NCBI RefSeq assembly: GCF_019799925.1
Contig: NZ_JABGCG010000001.1
Coordinates: 186,001 to 250,000, forward strand
Source of the DNA: Blastococcus sp. CPCC 205250
Lineage (GTDB): Bacteria > Actinomycetota > Actinomycetes > Mycobacteriales > Geodermatophilaceae
Reading direction: 5' to 3'
DNA: 64,000 nucleotides
The notes beneath the pieces were generated by a model. It was not told the DNA's origin. It saw nothing but the letters and a program-made list of their open reading frames with translations, and made no database searches. This document shows positions 42,734 through 51,646 of this stretch, one piece after another; the stretch's first letter is position 1; each line of letters starts with the position of its first letter. The position numbers were made by a program, and so were the translations under genes.

Positions 42734-42810
42734 GCGAGCTCGCGAGCTCACCAGGGAGCCGAGCAGCCGGGCGAACGCCCGCGCCGAGCGCCGGCGAGGC
42801 GGGGGAGTGA
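42730..42810 (+). CDS. 26-codon mini-ORF overlapping both metG and tatD
   Basis: GTG at 42730 overlaps the metG stop by 4 bases (GTGA), and its TGA at 42808 overlaps the tatD GTG start in the same way. It encodes [17 protein letters not shown] plus nine residues. There are no other in-frame stops. Perfect coupling at both ends suggests it passes ribosomes from metG to tatD, or encodes a real microprotein. Chance is possible because the spacer is short. Confidence 0.4.
   Translation: MSELASSPGSRAAGRTPAPSAGEAGE
42736..42749. repeat. Perfect 14-bp palindrome between metG and tatD
   Basis: GAGCTCGCGAGCTC is fully self-complementary and lies at the 5' end of the mini-ORF. It may be a member of a short interspersed palindromic element family or a structured RNA site; copy number elsewhere is unknown. 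Confidence 0.6.
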
Positions 42811-43679
42811 GCCGCTCGGCCTCCTCCCGCGCGAACCGCCGCGGGGAGCTGCCGCCGGACCCCGAGCCGCTGCCGTGGCCGGCGGTCGACAGCCACACCC
42901 ACCTCGACATCGCCGTCGGCGGTTTCGACCGGCTGCCCGACCCCGCCGAGGTCGACGCCGAGATCGCCGCGGCCGCGGCCGTCGGGGTGCCGCGGCTGGT
43001 TCAGGTCGGGGTGGACGTCGCCTCCTCGCGCTGGTCGGCGGAGCTCGCGGCCCGGCACCCGAACGTGCTGGCCGCCGTCGCCGTCCACCCCAACGAGGCC
43101 GGGGAGGGTGCAGCCGACGACGACGCGCTCGCCGAGATCGACCGGCTCGCCGCGCTGCCGCGGGTGCGCGCCGTGGGGGAGACCGGGCTCGACCGCTTCC
43201 GCACCGGCCCGGAGGGGTGGGCGGCGCAGGAGGCGTCGTTCCGCGCGCACATCCGCATCGCGGCGGACCGCGGGGTGGCGCTGGTGATCCACGACCGCGA
43301 CGCCCACGACGAGATCCTGCGGGTGCTCGACGACGAGGGTGCGCCGGAGCGCACGGTCTTCCACTGCTTCTCCGGCGACGCGGCCTTCGCGCGGGCCTGC
43401 GTCGAGCGCGGCCACGTGCTCTCCTTCGCCGGCACGCTGACCTTCGCCAACGCGGGCTACCTCCGTGAGGCCGCGGCCCTGACCCCGCTGGACCAGCTGC
43501 TGGTGGAGACCGATGCGCCCTTCCTGACGCCGGTCCCAAACCGCGGCCGGCCCAACGCCTCCCGGCTGGTGCCGCACACCGTGCGCGCCCTGGCCGAGGT
43601 GACCGGGGTCGAGCTCGAGCAGCTGTGCGCCGCCCTCACCGCGAACGCCGAGCGGGTCTTCGGCCCCTGGGGGGACTGA
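42807..43679 (+). CDS. TatD-family DNase/metal-dependent hydrolase
   Basis: A 290-residue TIM-barrel hydrolase. Metal ligands are visible in VDSHTHLDIAV, the Glu in AVGETGLDRF, VIHDRDAHDEILRVL, FHCFSGDA and LLVETDAPFLTPVP. The N-terminal 28 residues form an extension rich in Ser and Arg. It precedes rpfB as in mycobacteria, with one extra membrane protein gene between. Confidence 0.93.
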   Translation: MSRSASSRANRRGELPPDPEPLPWPAVDSHTHLDIAVGGFDRLPDPAEVDAEIAAAAAVGVPRLVQVGVDVASSRWSAELAARHPNVLAAVAVHPNEAGEGAADDDALAEIDRLAALPRVRAVGETGLDRFRTGPEGWAAQEASFRAHIRIAADRGVALVIHDRDAHDEILRVLDDEGAPERTVFHCFSGDAAFARACVERGHVLSFAGTLTFANAGYLREAAALTPLDQLLVETDAPFLTPVPNRGRPNASRLVPHTVRALAEVTGVELEQLCAALTANAERVFGPWGD

Positions 43680-43755
43680 CCACCGGCGGGTGCGGTCGGT
43701 GCACGGGACGGCGTCCGGCGCGTCGACGGCCGCGTCGACGGCCCCGGCCGGGGCG

Positions 43756-44646
43756 ATGGGCACCGCGCCCCCCACTCATCCGGTGAACGGGGGCACACTG
43801 TTCCTCGTGGGTCGCCTCATCGCCGTCGTGCTCTTCATCGCCGTGCTGGTGCCTGGTGTCCTGCTCGCCCGGGGCTGGGCGCTGGCCGCGGGCCGGCGGG
43901 CCGTCGCGTCGGCTTCGATCGAGTTCACCTCACCGACCGCGGAGGCCCGCGCGACGGTGCAGAGGCAGGCGGTGCACGGACGCCGCGTGCGCCGGCTCGG
44001 GCTCCTGCTCGGCCTGCTCGCCGTCGTCGGCAGCGTCGTCGTCTTCGCCGAGGCCTCGGTCTTCCTGTGGGCGCCCGCCGTGGCCATCGGGCTGCTCACG
44101 GGCGTCGTCCTCGCCGAGGCCACCCGGCCGCGGCCCCGCTGGCAGCCCAGCAGCCCCGTCCGCCGGCCCCGCCGCGGTGAGCAGATCTCGCTGTGGCTGC
44201 TGTGGACCATGCGCGCCGTCGTCGCCGCCGAGGTGCTCACCGCCGTCCTGATGTGGCAGCACGACGAGCTGCCCGACCGGGTCGCCTGGCTCGCCCTCGG
44301 CATCCCGCTGGCCGCCTGGCTGCTGGCCGAGGTGGCCCTGCTGCGGTCCCTGCTGCGGCCGCTGCCGGCCGAGGGCGCCGACGTGCCGGTGGACGAGGCG
44401 CTCCGCACCTGGACCGCGCACCTGGTGAGCGCCGCGGTGAGCGTGCTCGGCCTGCTGCCGCTCGGTGCGCTGCTGCTGGTCGCCGGCGTCCGCCTGGGCG
44501 ACCGGGTCACCGACGGCTTCGACCTCGCGCCGGTGGCGCTGGTCGCCGGCGGGTTCTCCGCCCTGGCCGCGGGGCTGGCCGTCGCGGTCTTCCTCGTCAC
44601 CTGGCTGCGGCCCGTGCGGCTCTCGGAGCGGGCGCTCGCCGGCTGA
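43756..44646 (+). CDS. Multi-pass membrane protein of unknown function
   Basis: A protein of up to 296 residues with about 7 predicted helices (near 20-38, 80-100, 104-122, 150-170, 175-195, 225-248, 258-280). The frame is open from 43690, but the first conserved-looking segment is the helix VGRLIAVVLFIAVLVPG at 43807. ATG 43756, GTG 43783 and GTG 43807 are all possible starts. No family is recognised. It lies between tatD and rpfB, which are adjacent in mycobacteria. Confidence 0.7.
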   Translation: MGTAPPTHPVNGGTLFLVGRLIAVVLFIAVLVPGVLLARGWALAAGRRAVASASIEFTSPTAEARATVQRQAVHGRRVRRLGLLLGLLAVVGSVVVFAEASVFLWAPAVAIGLLTGVVLAEATRPRPRWQPSSPVRRPRRGEQISLWLLWTMRAVVAAEVLTAVLMWQHDELPDRVAWLALGIPLAAWLLAEVALLRSLLRPLPAEGADVPVDEALRTWTAHLVSAAVSVLGLLPLGALLLVAGVRLGDRVTDGFDLAPVALVAGGFSALAAGLAVAVFLVTWLRPVRLSERALAG

Positions 44647-44700
44647 GCCCCCGCAGCTGCCCGATCGGCAGTCCTGACCGCTGACGGGGCGGCTCACACC

Positions 44701-44714
44701 GTGACGTCGCTCAC
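44701..44714 (+). promoter_or_regulatory. CRP-like half-palindrome upstream of rpfB
   Basis: GTGA-N6-TCAC (GTGACGTCGCTCAC) fits the inner core of the actinobacterial CRP/GlxR consensus. It is 120 bases upstream of the candidate rpfB promoter. The outer T/A of the full consensus are missing. CRP control of an rpf gene is known in mycobacteria (rpfA), so the site is plausible. Confidence 0.35.
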
Positions 44715-44834
44715 CTCACCGGACTCACGCTGCGCAGTCGTCACACCCGCCCCACCCGGCGCGTCCGTCACGGACCGTGTCGGCGCGTCACCAAGTCGAC
44801 GTGTCGTCCCGCTGGAACACTCCCGTACGCACCG

Positions 44835-44862
44835 TTGCCACCCGTACCACGCCCGTTATCGT
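44835..44862 (+). promoter_or_regulatory. Candidate rpfB promoter and structured leader
   Basis: TTGCCA and TATCGT are separated by 16 bases. Transcription would start near 44869, giving a leader of about 155 bases before the rpfB start. The leader is extremely GC-rich and contains inverted repeats such as CCGGGG...CCCCGG. The 377-base gap 44647-45023 holds no gene. Confidence 0.4.
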
Positions 44863-45023
44863 GTCGTGACCAGCCGGGGTGGGGACCGACCCCGGGCAGC
44901 GTCGTCGGAGCCCCCGCGGGCTCGGACGAGGCCGCCCGGTGCGGAGCCGCCCGGCGGGCCGCCAGCCGGCGGCACGCCGGTGAGGCCGCCCCCTGCCCGG
45001 TCCCGTGACCCCGTGGAAGTGTC

Positions 45024-46133
45024 GTGCCTCGAACCCTCAAGCTCTCCCTCTTCGCCCTGGTCCTGCTCGGGCTCGTCGGCGGCTCCGTGGCCTTCTACGC
45101 CGCGCAGAAGTCGCTGACGCTCACCGTGGACGGCCAGGCCCGCGAGGTGCGCACGTACGCGGACACCGTCAGCGAGGTCCTCGACGAGGAGGGGCTGGAG
45201 ACGCAGGCGCACGACGTCGTCCTGCCCGAGCCCGACGCGTCGGTCTCCGACGGTGACACCGTCGTGGTCACCCGGGCCCGCCCCCTCCAGCTGACCGTCG
45301 ACGGCCGGTCCAGCGAGGTCTACGTGACCGCGCTGTCGGTCGACGAGGCGCTGGACCAGCTCGGCTTCCGCGCCGACGGCCTGATCGTCTCGGCCAGCCG
45401 CAGCGAGCGGCTGCCGCTGGACGGCATGGCGCTGTCCATCGCCACGCCCAAGGACGTCACCCTCGTGGCCGACGGCCAGCAGCGCGTGGTGACGACGACG
45501 GCGCCGACGGTGGCCGACCTGCTCGCCGAACAGGGCATCGCCCTGGGCCCGACGGACCGCACCAGCATGTACGGGACCCAGCCGCTGCTGGCCAACATGC
45601 GCCTGCAGGTCTTCCGGGTGCAGGTCAGCGAGGTCGTCGAGACCACGACCATCCCGTTCCAGACGGTCGAGACCGAGGACCCCGAGGCCTTCGAGGACGA
45701 CGAGACCGTCACCCAGGAGGGCGTCGAGGGCCAGCAGTCGACCACCTACCGGGTCACCGTGGTCGACGGCGTGCAGACCGCCCGCGAGCAGGTCGCCACC
45801 GCCGTGACCGTCGCCCCGGTCGACGAGCTGGTCAGCGTGGGCACCAAGCCCCGCCCGGCGCCGGCCGCGTCCTCCGGCGGCTCCCCGACGGCCGACGGCC
45901 TCAACTGGGGCGCGCTGGCCGCCTGCGAGTCCGGTGGCCGCCCGAACGCCGTCAGCTCCTCCGGCACCTACCGCGGCATGTACCAGTTCTCCCGGGCCAC
46001 CTGGGCCGCCGTCGGCGGCAGCGGTGACCCGGCCGCGGCCTCGGCCGACGAGCAGACGATGCGTGCGCAGATGCTCTACGCCCGCTCCGGCGCCGGTCAG
46101 TGGCCGCACTGCGGCTCGCGCCTGTTCAGCTGA
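45024..46133 (+). CDS. rpfB: Resuscitation-promoting factor RpfB
   Basis: A 369-residue secreted or membrane-anchored muralytic protein. The N-terminal signal or anchor ([22 protein letters not shown]) is followed by three DUF348/YabE repeats (about 25-190), a G5 domain (about 205-280), a Pro/Ala/Ser linker and the catalytic Rpf domain (about 293-369: [27 protein letters not shown], ending in a Cys). The catalytic Glu (in CESGG) is present. It cleaves peptidoglycan during resuscitation from dormancy. The domain order matches M. tuberculosis RpfB, as does linkage to tatD, rsmA and ispE. Confidence 0.95.
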   Translation: MPRTLKLSLFALVLLGLVGGSVAFYAAQKSLTLTVDGQAREVRTYADTVSEVLDEEGLETQAHDVVLPEPDASVSDGDTVVVTRARPLQLTVDGRSSEVYVTALSVDEALDQLGFRADGLIVSASRSERLPLDGMALSIATPKDVTLVADGQQRVVTTTAPTVADLLAEQGIALGPTDRTSMYGTQPLLANMRLQVFRVQVSEVVETTTIPFQTVETEDPEAFEDDETVTQEGVEGQQSTTYRVTVVDGVQTAREQVATAVTVAPVDELVSVGTKPRPAPAASSGGSPTADGLNWGALAACESGGRPNAVSSSGTYRGMYQFSRATWAAVGGSGDPAAASADEQTMRAQMLYARSGAGQWPHCGSRLFS

Positions 46134-47011
46134 GCACCCCCGCAGACCAGCCCGACGGGCTGCTGGGCCCGGCCGCGATCCGCGACCTGGCCCAGCAGCT
46201 CGAGCTGCGTCCGACGAAGTCGCTCGGGCAGAACTTCCTGCACGACGCCAACACCATCCGGCGGATCGTGCGCACGGCCGAGCTGCGGCCCGACGACGTC
46301 GTCCTCGAGGTCGGGCCCGGGCTGGGGTCGCTGACCCTCGGCCTGCTCCCCGCCGCGGCCGCGGTCACCGCCGTGGAGATCGACCCGCGGCTGGCCGCGC
46401 TGCTGCCTCGCACGGTCGCCGCGCGCGTGCCGGCGCTGGCCGACCGGCTCACGGTCGTGGAGGCCGACGCGCTGCGGATCGGCGAGCTCCCGGGGCCGCC
46501 TCCCACGGCGCTCGTGGCGAATCTGCCGTACAACGTGGCGGTGCCCGTCCTGCTCACCCTGCTCGAGCAGCTGCCGACGCTGCGGCGTGCGCTGATCCTG
46601 GTGCAGGCCGAGGTCGCCGAGCGGCTCGCCGCCCCGCCGGGGTCACCGGCCTACGGCGTCCCGTCGGTCAAGGCCGCCTGGTACGGCGAGGTGCGCCGGG
46701 CCGGGTCGGTCGGGCGGCGGGTCTTCTGGCCCGAGCCCAACGTCGACTCCGGACTGGTCGCGCTGGACCGCCGGCCGCCTCCGCCGGGGGACCGGGCCGC
46801 CACCTTCGCCGTCGTCGATGCGGCCTTCGCGACCCGGCGCAAGGGGCTGCGCGCCGCGCTGGGGGGCTGGGCCGGGAGCCCGGCCGCCGCCGAGGCGCGG
46901 CTGCGGGCCGCCGGGATCGACCCGTCGACCCGGGGTGAGCGGCTGTCGGTCACCGACTTCGCCCGGCTGGCCGCCATCCCCGCGCCGGCCGCCCCGGCGG
47001 AGCCGGCGTGA
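46100..47011 (+). CDS. rsmA: 16S rRNA dimethyladenosine transferase RsmA (KsgA)
   Basis: Up to 303 residues. SAM-binding [27 protein letters not shown] and the catalytic [14 protein letters not shown] are intact. It dimethylates A1518/A1519 of 16S rRNA. GTG 46100 would overlap rpfB by 34 bases. CTG 46130 gives a 4-base CTGA overlap with the rpfB stop and a more usual N-terminus ([12 protein letters not shown]); no ATG/GTG/TTG lies between them. Its stop overlaps ispE (GTGA). Confidence 0.93.
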   Translation: MAALRLAPVQLSTPADQPDGLLGPAAIRDLAQQLELRPTKSLGQNFLHDANTIRRIVRTAELRPDDVVLEVGPGLGSLTLGLLPAAAAVTAVEIDPRLAALLPRTVAARVPALADRLTVVEADALRIGELPGPPPTALVANLPYNVAVPVLLTLLEQLPTLRRALILVQAEVAERLAAPPGSPAYGVPSVKAAWYGEVRRAGSVGRRVFWPEPNVDSGLVALDRRPPPPGDRAATFAVVDAAFATRRKGLRAALGGWAGSPAAAEARLRAAGIDPSTRGERLSVTDFARLAAIPAPAAPAEPA

Positions 47012-47967
47012 GCCACGGCGGTCCCGGCCGGATCAGCGGGGACGGGGCCGTGGTCGCCCGCGCCCCCGCCAAGGTCAACGTGCACCTGGCCGTGGCGCCG
47101 CTGGGGGCCGACGGCTACCACGAGCTGCGCACCGTCTTCCTGGCCGTCTCGCTGTTCGACACGGTCACCGTCCGCCCGGCCGAGCGGCTGTCGATCGAGC
47201 TGACCGGCCCCTTCGCCGGGGGCACCGCCGGGCCCGACCGGGTGCCCACCGACCGGCGGAACCTCGTGTGGCAGGCCGCGGAACTGCTGGCCCAGCGGGC
47301 GGGTGTGTCCGCGGGGGCGGCCATCACGATCGACAAGTCGATCCCGGCGGCGGCAGGCCTGGCCGGGGGCAGCGCCGACGCGGCGGCCGCGCTGGTCGCC
47401 CTGGACACGTTGTGGGGCACCCACGCGACCCGCGGTGACCTGGCCGAGCTCGCCGCCCAGCTGGGCAGCGACGTGCCGTTCAGCCTGCTCGGCGGGGTGG
47501 CGCTGGGGTCCGGACGCGGGGAGCGGCTGAGCCCGGTGCTCGCCCGGCGGCGCTGGGACTGGGTGCTCGGCATCGCCGGGGAGGGGCTCTCGACCCCCGC
47601 CGTCTACGGCGAGCTCGACCGGCTGCGCGCGGCCGGCCTGCTGCCCTCCGGGGAGGAGCTCGCCTCGCCCGACCCCGTCGTCGCCGCGCTGCGCAGCGGG
47701 CCGGTGGACGCGCTGGCGGCCACGCTCGCCAACGACCTCCAGGAGCCGGCCATCGCGCTGCGCCCGCAGCTGCGCCAGGCGCTGGACGCGGCCGCGGCCG
47801 CCGGTGCCGCGGCGGCGCTGGTGAGCGGCTCCGGGCCGACCGTGGCGGCGCTGGCCGCCGACGAGGACGACGCGGTGTCCCTCGCGGCGGCGCTGGCCGG
47901 CAGCGGCACCTTCGCGACGGTGCGCGCGGTCCACGGCCCGGTGCCCGGCGCCCGTCTCGTCGGCTGA
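47008..47967 (+). CDS. ispE: 4-diphosphocytidyl-2-C-methyl-D-erythritol kinase IspE
   Basis: A 319-residue GHMP kinase of the MEP isoprenoid pathway. [11 protein letters not shown] is the substrate-binding start, [18 protein letters not shown] is the ATP loop, and [10 protein letters not shown] is motif 3. Start overlaps rsmA by 4 bases. Products feed the polyprenyl-phosphate used by Pmt and by the sugar transferase at 54.5 kb. Confidence 0.95.
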   Translation: MSHGGPGRISGDGAVVARAPAKVNVHLAVAPLGADGYHELRTVFLAVSLFDTVTVRPAERLSIELTGPFAGGTAGPDRVPTDRRNLVWQAAELLAQRAGVSAGAAITIDKSIPAAAGLAGGSADAAAALVALDTLWGTHATRGDLAELAAQLGSDVPFSLLGGVALGSGRGERLSPVLARRRWDWVLGIAGEGLSTPAVYGELDRLRAAGLLPSGEELASPDPVVAALRSGPVDALAATLANDLQEPAIALRPQLRQALDAAAAAGAAAALVSGSGPTVAALAADEDDAVSLAAALAGSGTFATVRAVHGPVPGARLVG

Positions 47968-48024
47968 CGGGGGACCCGTCCTCCGCTCCCCGCGCAGGGC
48001 GAGCCCCTGGACGGAGCCGGCGAG

Positions 48025-48618
48025 CTAGTCGGCGAGCCGCGGGCGGGGCTCCAGGTGCCCCATGCCGTTCCACGCGAGGTTCACCAGGTGTGCCGCGACC
48101 TCGCGCTTGCCGCGGGACCGGTCCTCCAGCCACCACGCGCCGACGAGCGCGACCATGCCGACCAGCGCCTGGCTGTAGAGCCCGGCCAGGCCGGGGTCGT
48201 AGCCGTTCTGACCGAACTGCGAGGCCAGCAGGTGCTCGACCTCGTGGGCGGCCTCACCGAGCAGCGAGGAGTAGTGGCCCGCCGCGTCGGTGATGGGCGA
48301 GTCCCGGGTCAGGACGCGGAACCCGTCGGTGTCCTCCTCGATGTAGTCCAGGAGGACCAGGGCGGCCCGCTCGAGCAGCTCCCGGGGGTGGCCGCCGGAG
48401 GACAGCGCCGTGGTGAAGCGGCCGAGCAGCCGGTGCATCTCCTGCTCGACGACGACGGCGTAGAGCCCCTCCTTGCCGCCGAAGTGGCCGTAGACGACCG
48501 GCTTGCTCACCGAGGCCCGGGCGGCCAGCTCCTCGATGGAGGTCGCCTCGTAGCCGCGCCGGCCGAACAGCTCCCGGCCGACGTCGATCAGCTGCTGGCG
48601 GCGCTGCGCACCGGTCAT
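48025..48618 (-). CDS. TetR-family transcriptional regulator
   Basis: A 197-residue protein. The HTH is QLIDVGRELFGRRGYEATSIEELAARASVSKPVVYGHFGGKEGL, written here as LIDVGRELFGRRGYEATSIE and VSKPVVYGHFGGKEGLY. The ligand domain has DGFRVLTRDSPITDAAGHYS. It lies directly downstream of the desaturase gene on the same strand (110 bases), so it is probably its regulator, comparable to DesT or FasR (inference). The ATG at 48618 is the best-supported start. Confidence 0.9.
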   Translation of the reverse strand: MTGAQRRQQLIDVGRELFGRRGYEATSIEELAARASVSKPVVYGHFGGKEGLYAVVVEQEMHRLLGRFTTALSSGGHPRELLERAALVLLDYIEEDTDGFRVLTRDSPITDAAGHYSSLLGEAAHEVEHLLASQFGQNGYDPGLAGLYSQALVGMVALVGAWWLEDRSRGKREVAAHLVNLAWNGMGHLEPRPRLAD

Positions 48619-48728
48619 GCGCACCCGGGGCCGCGGGACGGACCCGACCGGTGCACCCTCGGGACGCCGCCGCCCGGGCGCCCGCTGGGAGGCGGGTCGC
48701 CCAGGCGGCGGGACGTCGGCAGCCGTGC

Positions 48729-49727
48729 TCAGCCGGCTGCCTGGACGGGGGCGGTCACCGGGACGTGGCGCTTGGCCGCCAGCCGCACCGGGTCGGGCCA
48801 CTTGACGCTGTGCGCCCAGCCGAGCTTCTCGAAGACCCAGATGATCCGGGCGCTCATGTCGATCTGGCCGCGCAGCACGCCGTGCCGGGCACTGGTCGGG
48901 TCGACGTGGTGCAGGTTGTGCCACGACTCGCCGCCGCTGAGGACGGCCAGCGGCCAGACGTTGGTGGCGCGGTCGCGGGAGGTGAAGGGCCGCGTGCCGA
49001 TCACGTGGCAGATCGAGTTGACCGACCAGGTGACGTGGTGCAGCAGGAACGTCCGCACGAGACCGGCCCAGAAGAAGGCCGACAGGGCGCCGGCCCAGGA
49101 GCCGGTGACGAGGCCGCCGATGGCGGCGGGCAGCGCCAGGCTGAGGAAGGCCCAGACGACGAAGAGGCGGCTGACCACCTTGAGGCCCTTGTCCTTGAGC
49201 AGGTCCGGTGCGTAGCGCTCGGCGTTGCTCTGCCGGCGGTCGAACAGCCAGCCCAGGTGCGCGTGCCACATGCCCTTGGCCAGCGACCGGGAGTCCGTGC
49301 CGTAGCGCCACGGGGAGTGCGGGTCGCCCTCGCGGTCGGAGAAGGCGTGGTGGCGCCGGTGGTCGGCGACCCACTGCACGACCGGGCCCTGGATCGCCAT
49401 GCAGCCGATGATCGCCATGGCATAGCGCAGCGGCTTGCCGGCCTTGAACGAGCCGTGCGTGAAGTACCGGTGGTAGCCGACGGTCACGCCGAGCAGCGGG
49501 ACGAAGTAGAAGCCGACCAGCAGGCCGAGGTCCAGCCAGGACAACCCCCAGCCCCACACGACCGGGACGATCGCGGCGACGGCCAGGAACGGGACGATCA
49601 CGAAGACGTAGAGCACGATCTGTTCGAACGCGCCCTTCTCCTTGCCGTAGGCGGTGGCCGGCAGGCCGGCGTCCGGGTCGGCCGGGGGCCGGGGAGCCGT
49701 CGGCCTGGTGAGGGCGGGAGCGGACAG
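48729..49727 (-). CDS. Acyl-CoA/acyl-lipid delta-9 desaturase, likely CTG start
   Basis: A 332-residue membrane di-iron desaturase with three His boxes: HRYFTH, HRRHH and HNLHH (with the extra H of GESWH before the last). Four membrane helices are predicted. The first standard start (GTG 49616) would remove the conserved KEKGAFEQIVLYVFV entry helix. Upstream of it the frame has no ATG, GTG or TTG, but CTG 49727 lies 5-6 bases after GGAGG, and the encoded N-terminus has normal codon use. I therefore place the start at CTG 49727. Confidence 0.88.
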   Translation of the reverse strand: MSAPALTRPTAPRPPADPDAGLPATAYGKEKGAFEQIVLYVFVIVPFLAVAAIVPVVWGWGLSWLDLGLLVGFYFVPLLGVTVGYHRYFTHGSFKAGKPLRYAMAIIGCMAIQGPVVQWVADHRRHHAFSDREGDPHSPWRYGTDSRSLAKGMWHAHLGWLFDRRQSNAERYAPDLLKDKGLKVVSRLFVVWAFLSLALPAAIGGLVTGSWAGALSAFFWAGLVRTFLLHHVTWSVNSICHVIGTRPFTSRDRATNVWPLAVLSGGESWHNLHHVDPTSARHGVLRGQIDMSARIIWVFEKLGWAHSVKWPDPVRLAAKRHVPVTAPVQAAG

Positions 49728-49782
49728 GGGAGCCTCCAGGAGCGATGTCGTGCCGGTCGACCGCCGCAGCGTCCTCGACCGT

Positions 49783-49813
49783 GGTTACGACTCCGTAACC
49801 TACGTGCCCGTAG
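49783..49813. promoter_or_regulatory. Overlapping palindromes upstream of the desaturase gene (TetR-type operator candidates)
   Basis: GGTTAC-N6-GTAACC (49783-49800) is a perfect inverted repeat. CTACG-N4-CGTAG (49800-49813) abuts it. Both lie 56-86 bases upstream of the desaturase start and read the same on both strands. A dimeric TetR-family protein such as the one encoded downstream is the best candidate binder. Confidence 0.55.
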
Positions 49814-49905
49814 CCGACCTCGCCGGGTGGGGAGGAAACCCGCAGGTGGGACGCCCGCGCTCCTCCCGTCCGCGCTGGAGCGGCGGGTCCGGGGCCTGCG
49901 TTCAC

Positions 49906-49911
49906 TAGGCT
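49906..49911 (+). promoter_or_regulatory. -10 element for tRNA-Gln and possibly glmU
   Basis: TAGGCT lies 48 bases upstream of tRNA-Gln, which is itself 60 bases upstream of glmU. No clear -35 box is visible. Confidence 0.35.
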
Positions 49912-49958
49912 GCCCGTGGCGCCGACGTCCGGCGTCCCGAGCGCCGCCCGCGCCCGGA

Positions 49959-50031
49959 TGGGGGATGGGGTAATCGGCAGCCCGCCGGCCTTTGGAGCCG
50001 TGCAGTCTCGGTTCGAGTCCGAGTCCCCCAG
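49959..50031 (+). tRNA. tRNA-Gln (anticodon UUG)
   Basis: A 73-nt cloverleaf. The acceptor stem TGGGGGA pairs with TCCCCCA and the discriminator is G. The anticodon loop CTTTGGA gives UUG (reads CAA). The T arm is CTCGG-TTCGAGT-CCGAG. CCA is not encoded. tRNA-Gln before glmU is conserved in actinobacteria. Confidence 0.94.
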
Positions 50032-50090
50032 CAGCGTCGCCGAGAACGCCCGGCCGGCGCGTGTCGACCGCCCGCCGTCCGAGGAGATCC

Positions 50091-51632
50091 GTGAGCCTGC
50101 CCCAGCCGGGAACCGACCACCCCGACGCCCTCCCGCCCACGGTCGCCGCCGTCGTCGTCCTCGCGGCCGGGCAGGGGACGCGGATGCGCTCGGCGATCCC
50201 GAAGGTGCTGCACACCCTGGGCGGGCGCAGCATGCTCGGCCACGTGCTGGCCGCCGCCGCGCCGCTGGGCGCCGGGACGACGGTCGTGGTGGTGGGCGCC
50301 GGCCGTGACGCCGTCGTCGCGCACCTGTCGGACGTCGCCCCCGGCGCCCTGCCCGCGGTGCAGGAGGAGCAGCGCGGCTCGGGGCACGCCGCCCGGGTCG
50401 CGCTGGACGCGGTCCCCGACCTCGAGGGGCCGGTGCTCGTCTGCAACGGGGACTCGCCGCTGCTGACCGCCGGCACGCTGGCCGCGCTGGTCGCTGCGCA
50501 CACCGCGGCGGGCAGCGTCTTCACCGTGCTCACCGCGGAGGTCGACGACCCGACCGGCCTGGGCCGGATCATCCGGGACGGCGAGGGCCGCCCCCGCGCC
50601 ATCGTCGAGGAGCGGGACGCCACCGACGAGCAGCGGGCGATCCGTGAGGTCAACGCCGGGGTGTACGTCGCCAACGCGGGCACCCTGCGCCGGGTGCTCG
50701 CCGGGCTGTCGACGGAGAACGCGCAGGGCGAGCAGTACCTCACCGACGCTCTCGCCCCCCTCGTGGAGGGCGGCGCCCCGGTGGCGGCGGTGCGCGCGGA
50801 GGACCCGGTCGACGTGCTGGGCTGCAACGACCGCCGCGAGCTCGCGGCCCGGCGGCGGGTGCTCAACGACCGGGTGCTCGACGAGCTGATGGTCGCCGGG
50901 GTCACCGTCGTCGACCCCGCCACGACCTGGGTCGACGTGACCGTGACCGTCGGTGCCGACGCCGTGCTCCAGCCGGGCACCCAGCTGCACGGGACGACGC
51001 GGGTCGCCGGCGGGGCCGTCGTCGGACCGGACACGACGCTCGCCGACTGCGAGGTGGGGGAGGGCGCCTCCGTCGTCCGCTCGCACTGCTCCGGCGCCGT
51101 CGTCGGCCCCCGGGCCACCGTCGGGCCGTTCAGCTACCTGCGGCCGGGCACCCGGCTCGCGGGCGGGGCGAAGGTCGGCGCCTTCGTCGAGACGAAGAAC
51201 GTCGAGGTGGGCGAGGACTCCAAGATCCCGCACCTGTCCTACGTGGGGGACGCCACCATCGGGACCGGCTCGAACGTCGGCGCCGCGACGGTCTTCGTCA
51301 ACTACGACGGCGTGGCCAAGCACCACACCACCGTCGGCGACCACGTGCGCATCGGGTCGGACACCATGCTCGTGGCGCCGGTCACGGTGGGCGACGGCGC
51401 GTACACCGCCGCCGGGTCGGTGATCACGACCGACGTGCCCCCGGGGGCGATGGCCGTCGCGCGGGCCCGCCAGCGCAATGTGGCAGGCTGGGTGGGCCGC
51501 CGCCGCCCGGGCACCGCCGCCGCGCAGGCCGCAGCGGCCGCCGGGGATGCAGGTGTCGCGCCAGCGGCCGACACTCGACCCGGGACCGACGAGGGCCGGC
51601 CCACGGCTCCCGGCACGAATCTCGACCAGTAG
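50091..51632 (+). CDS. glmU: Bifunctional N-acetylglucosamine-1-phosphate uridyltransferase/glucosamine-1-phosphate acetyltransferase GlmU
   Basis: A 513-residue bifunctional enzyme making UDP-GlcNAc. The N-terminal pyrophosphorylase has VVLAAGQGTRMRSAIPKVLH, LVCNGDSPLLT and AREVNAGVYV-like NAGVYVANAG. The C-terminal half is a left-handed beta helix of hexapeptide repeats with GAFVETKNVEVG and LSYVGDATIG. A 50-residue low-complexity tail follows, as in mycobacteria. GTG 50091 has GAGGAG upstream. Confidence 0.96.
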   Translation: MSLPQPGTDHPDALPPTVAAVVVLAAGQGTRMRSAIPKVLHTLGGRSMLGHVLAAAAPLGAGTTVVVVGAGRDAVVAHLSDVAPGALPAVQEEQRGSGHAARVALDAVPDLEGPVLVCNGDSPLLTAGTLAALVAAHTAAGSVFTVLTAEVDDPTGLGRIIRDGEGRPRAIVEERDATDEQRAIREVNAGVYVANAGTLRRVLAGLSTENAQGEQYLTDALAPLVEGGAPVAAVRAEDPVDVLGCNDRRELAARRRVLNDRVLDELMVAGVTVVDPATTWVDVTVTVGADAVLQPGTQLHGTTRVAGGAVVGPDTTLADCEVGEGASVVRSHCSGAVVGPRATVGPFSYLRPGTRLAGGAKVGAFVETKNVEVGEDSKIPHLSYVGDATIGTGSNVGAATVFVNYDGVAKHHTTVGDHVRIGSDTMLVAPVTVGDGAYTAAGSVITTDVPPGAMAVARARQRNVAGWVGRRRPGTAAAQAAAAAGDAGVAPAADTRPGTDEGRPTAPGTNLDQ

Positions 51633-51646
51633 GGGCAGTCGATCCG

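Noticed and set aside
44880..45023. ydaO-type c-di-AMP riboswitch upstream of rpfB
   Set aside because: Such a switch precedes rpf genes in Streptomyces, but I could not find its conserved sequence blocks here. The leader is noted only as structured.
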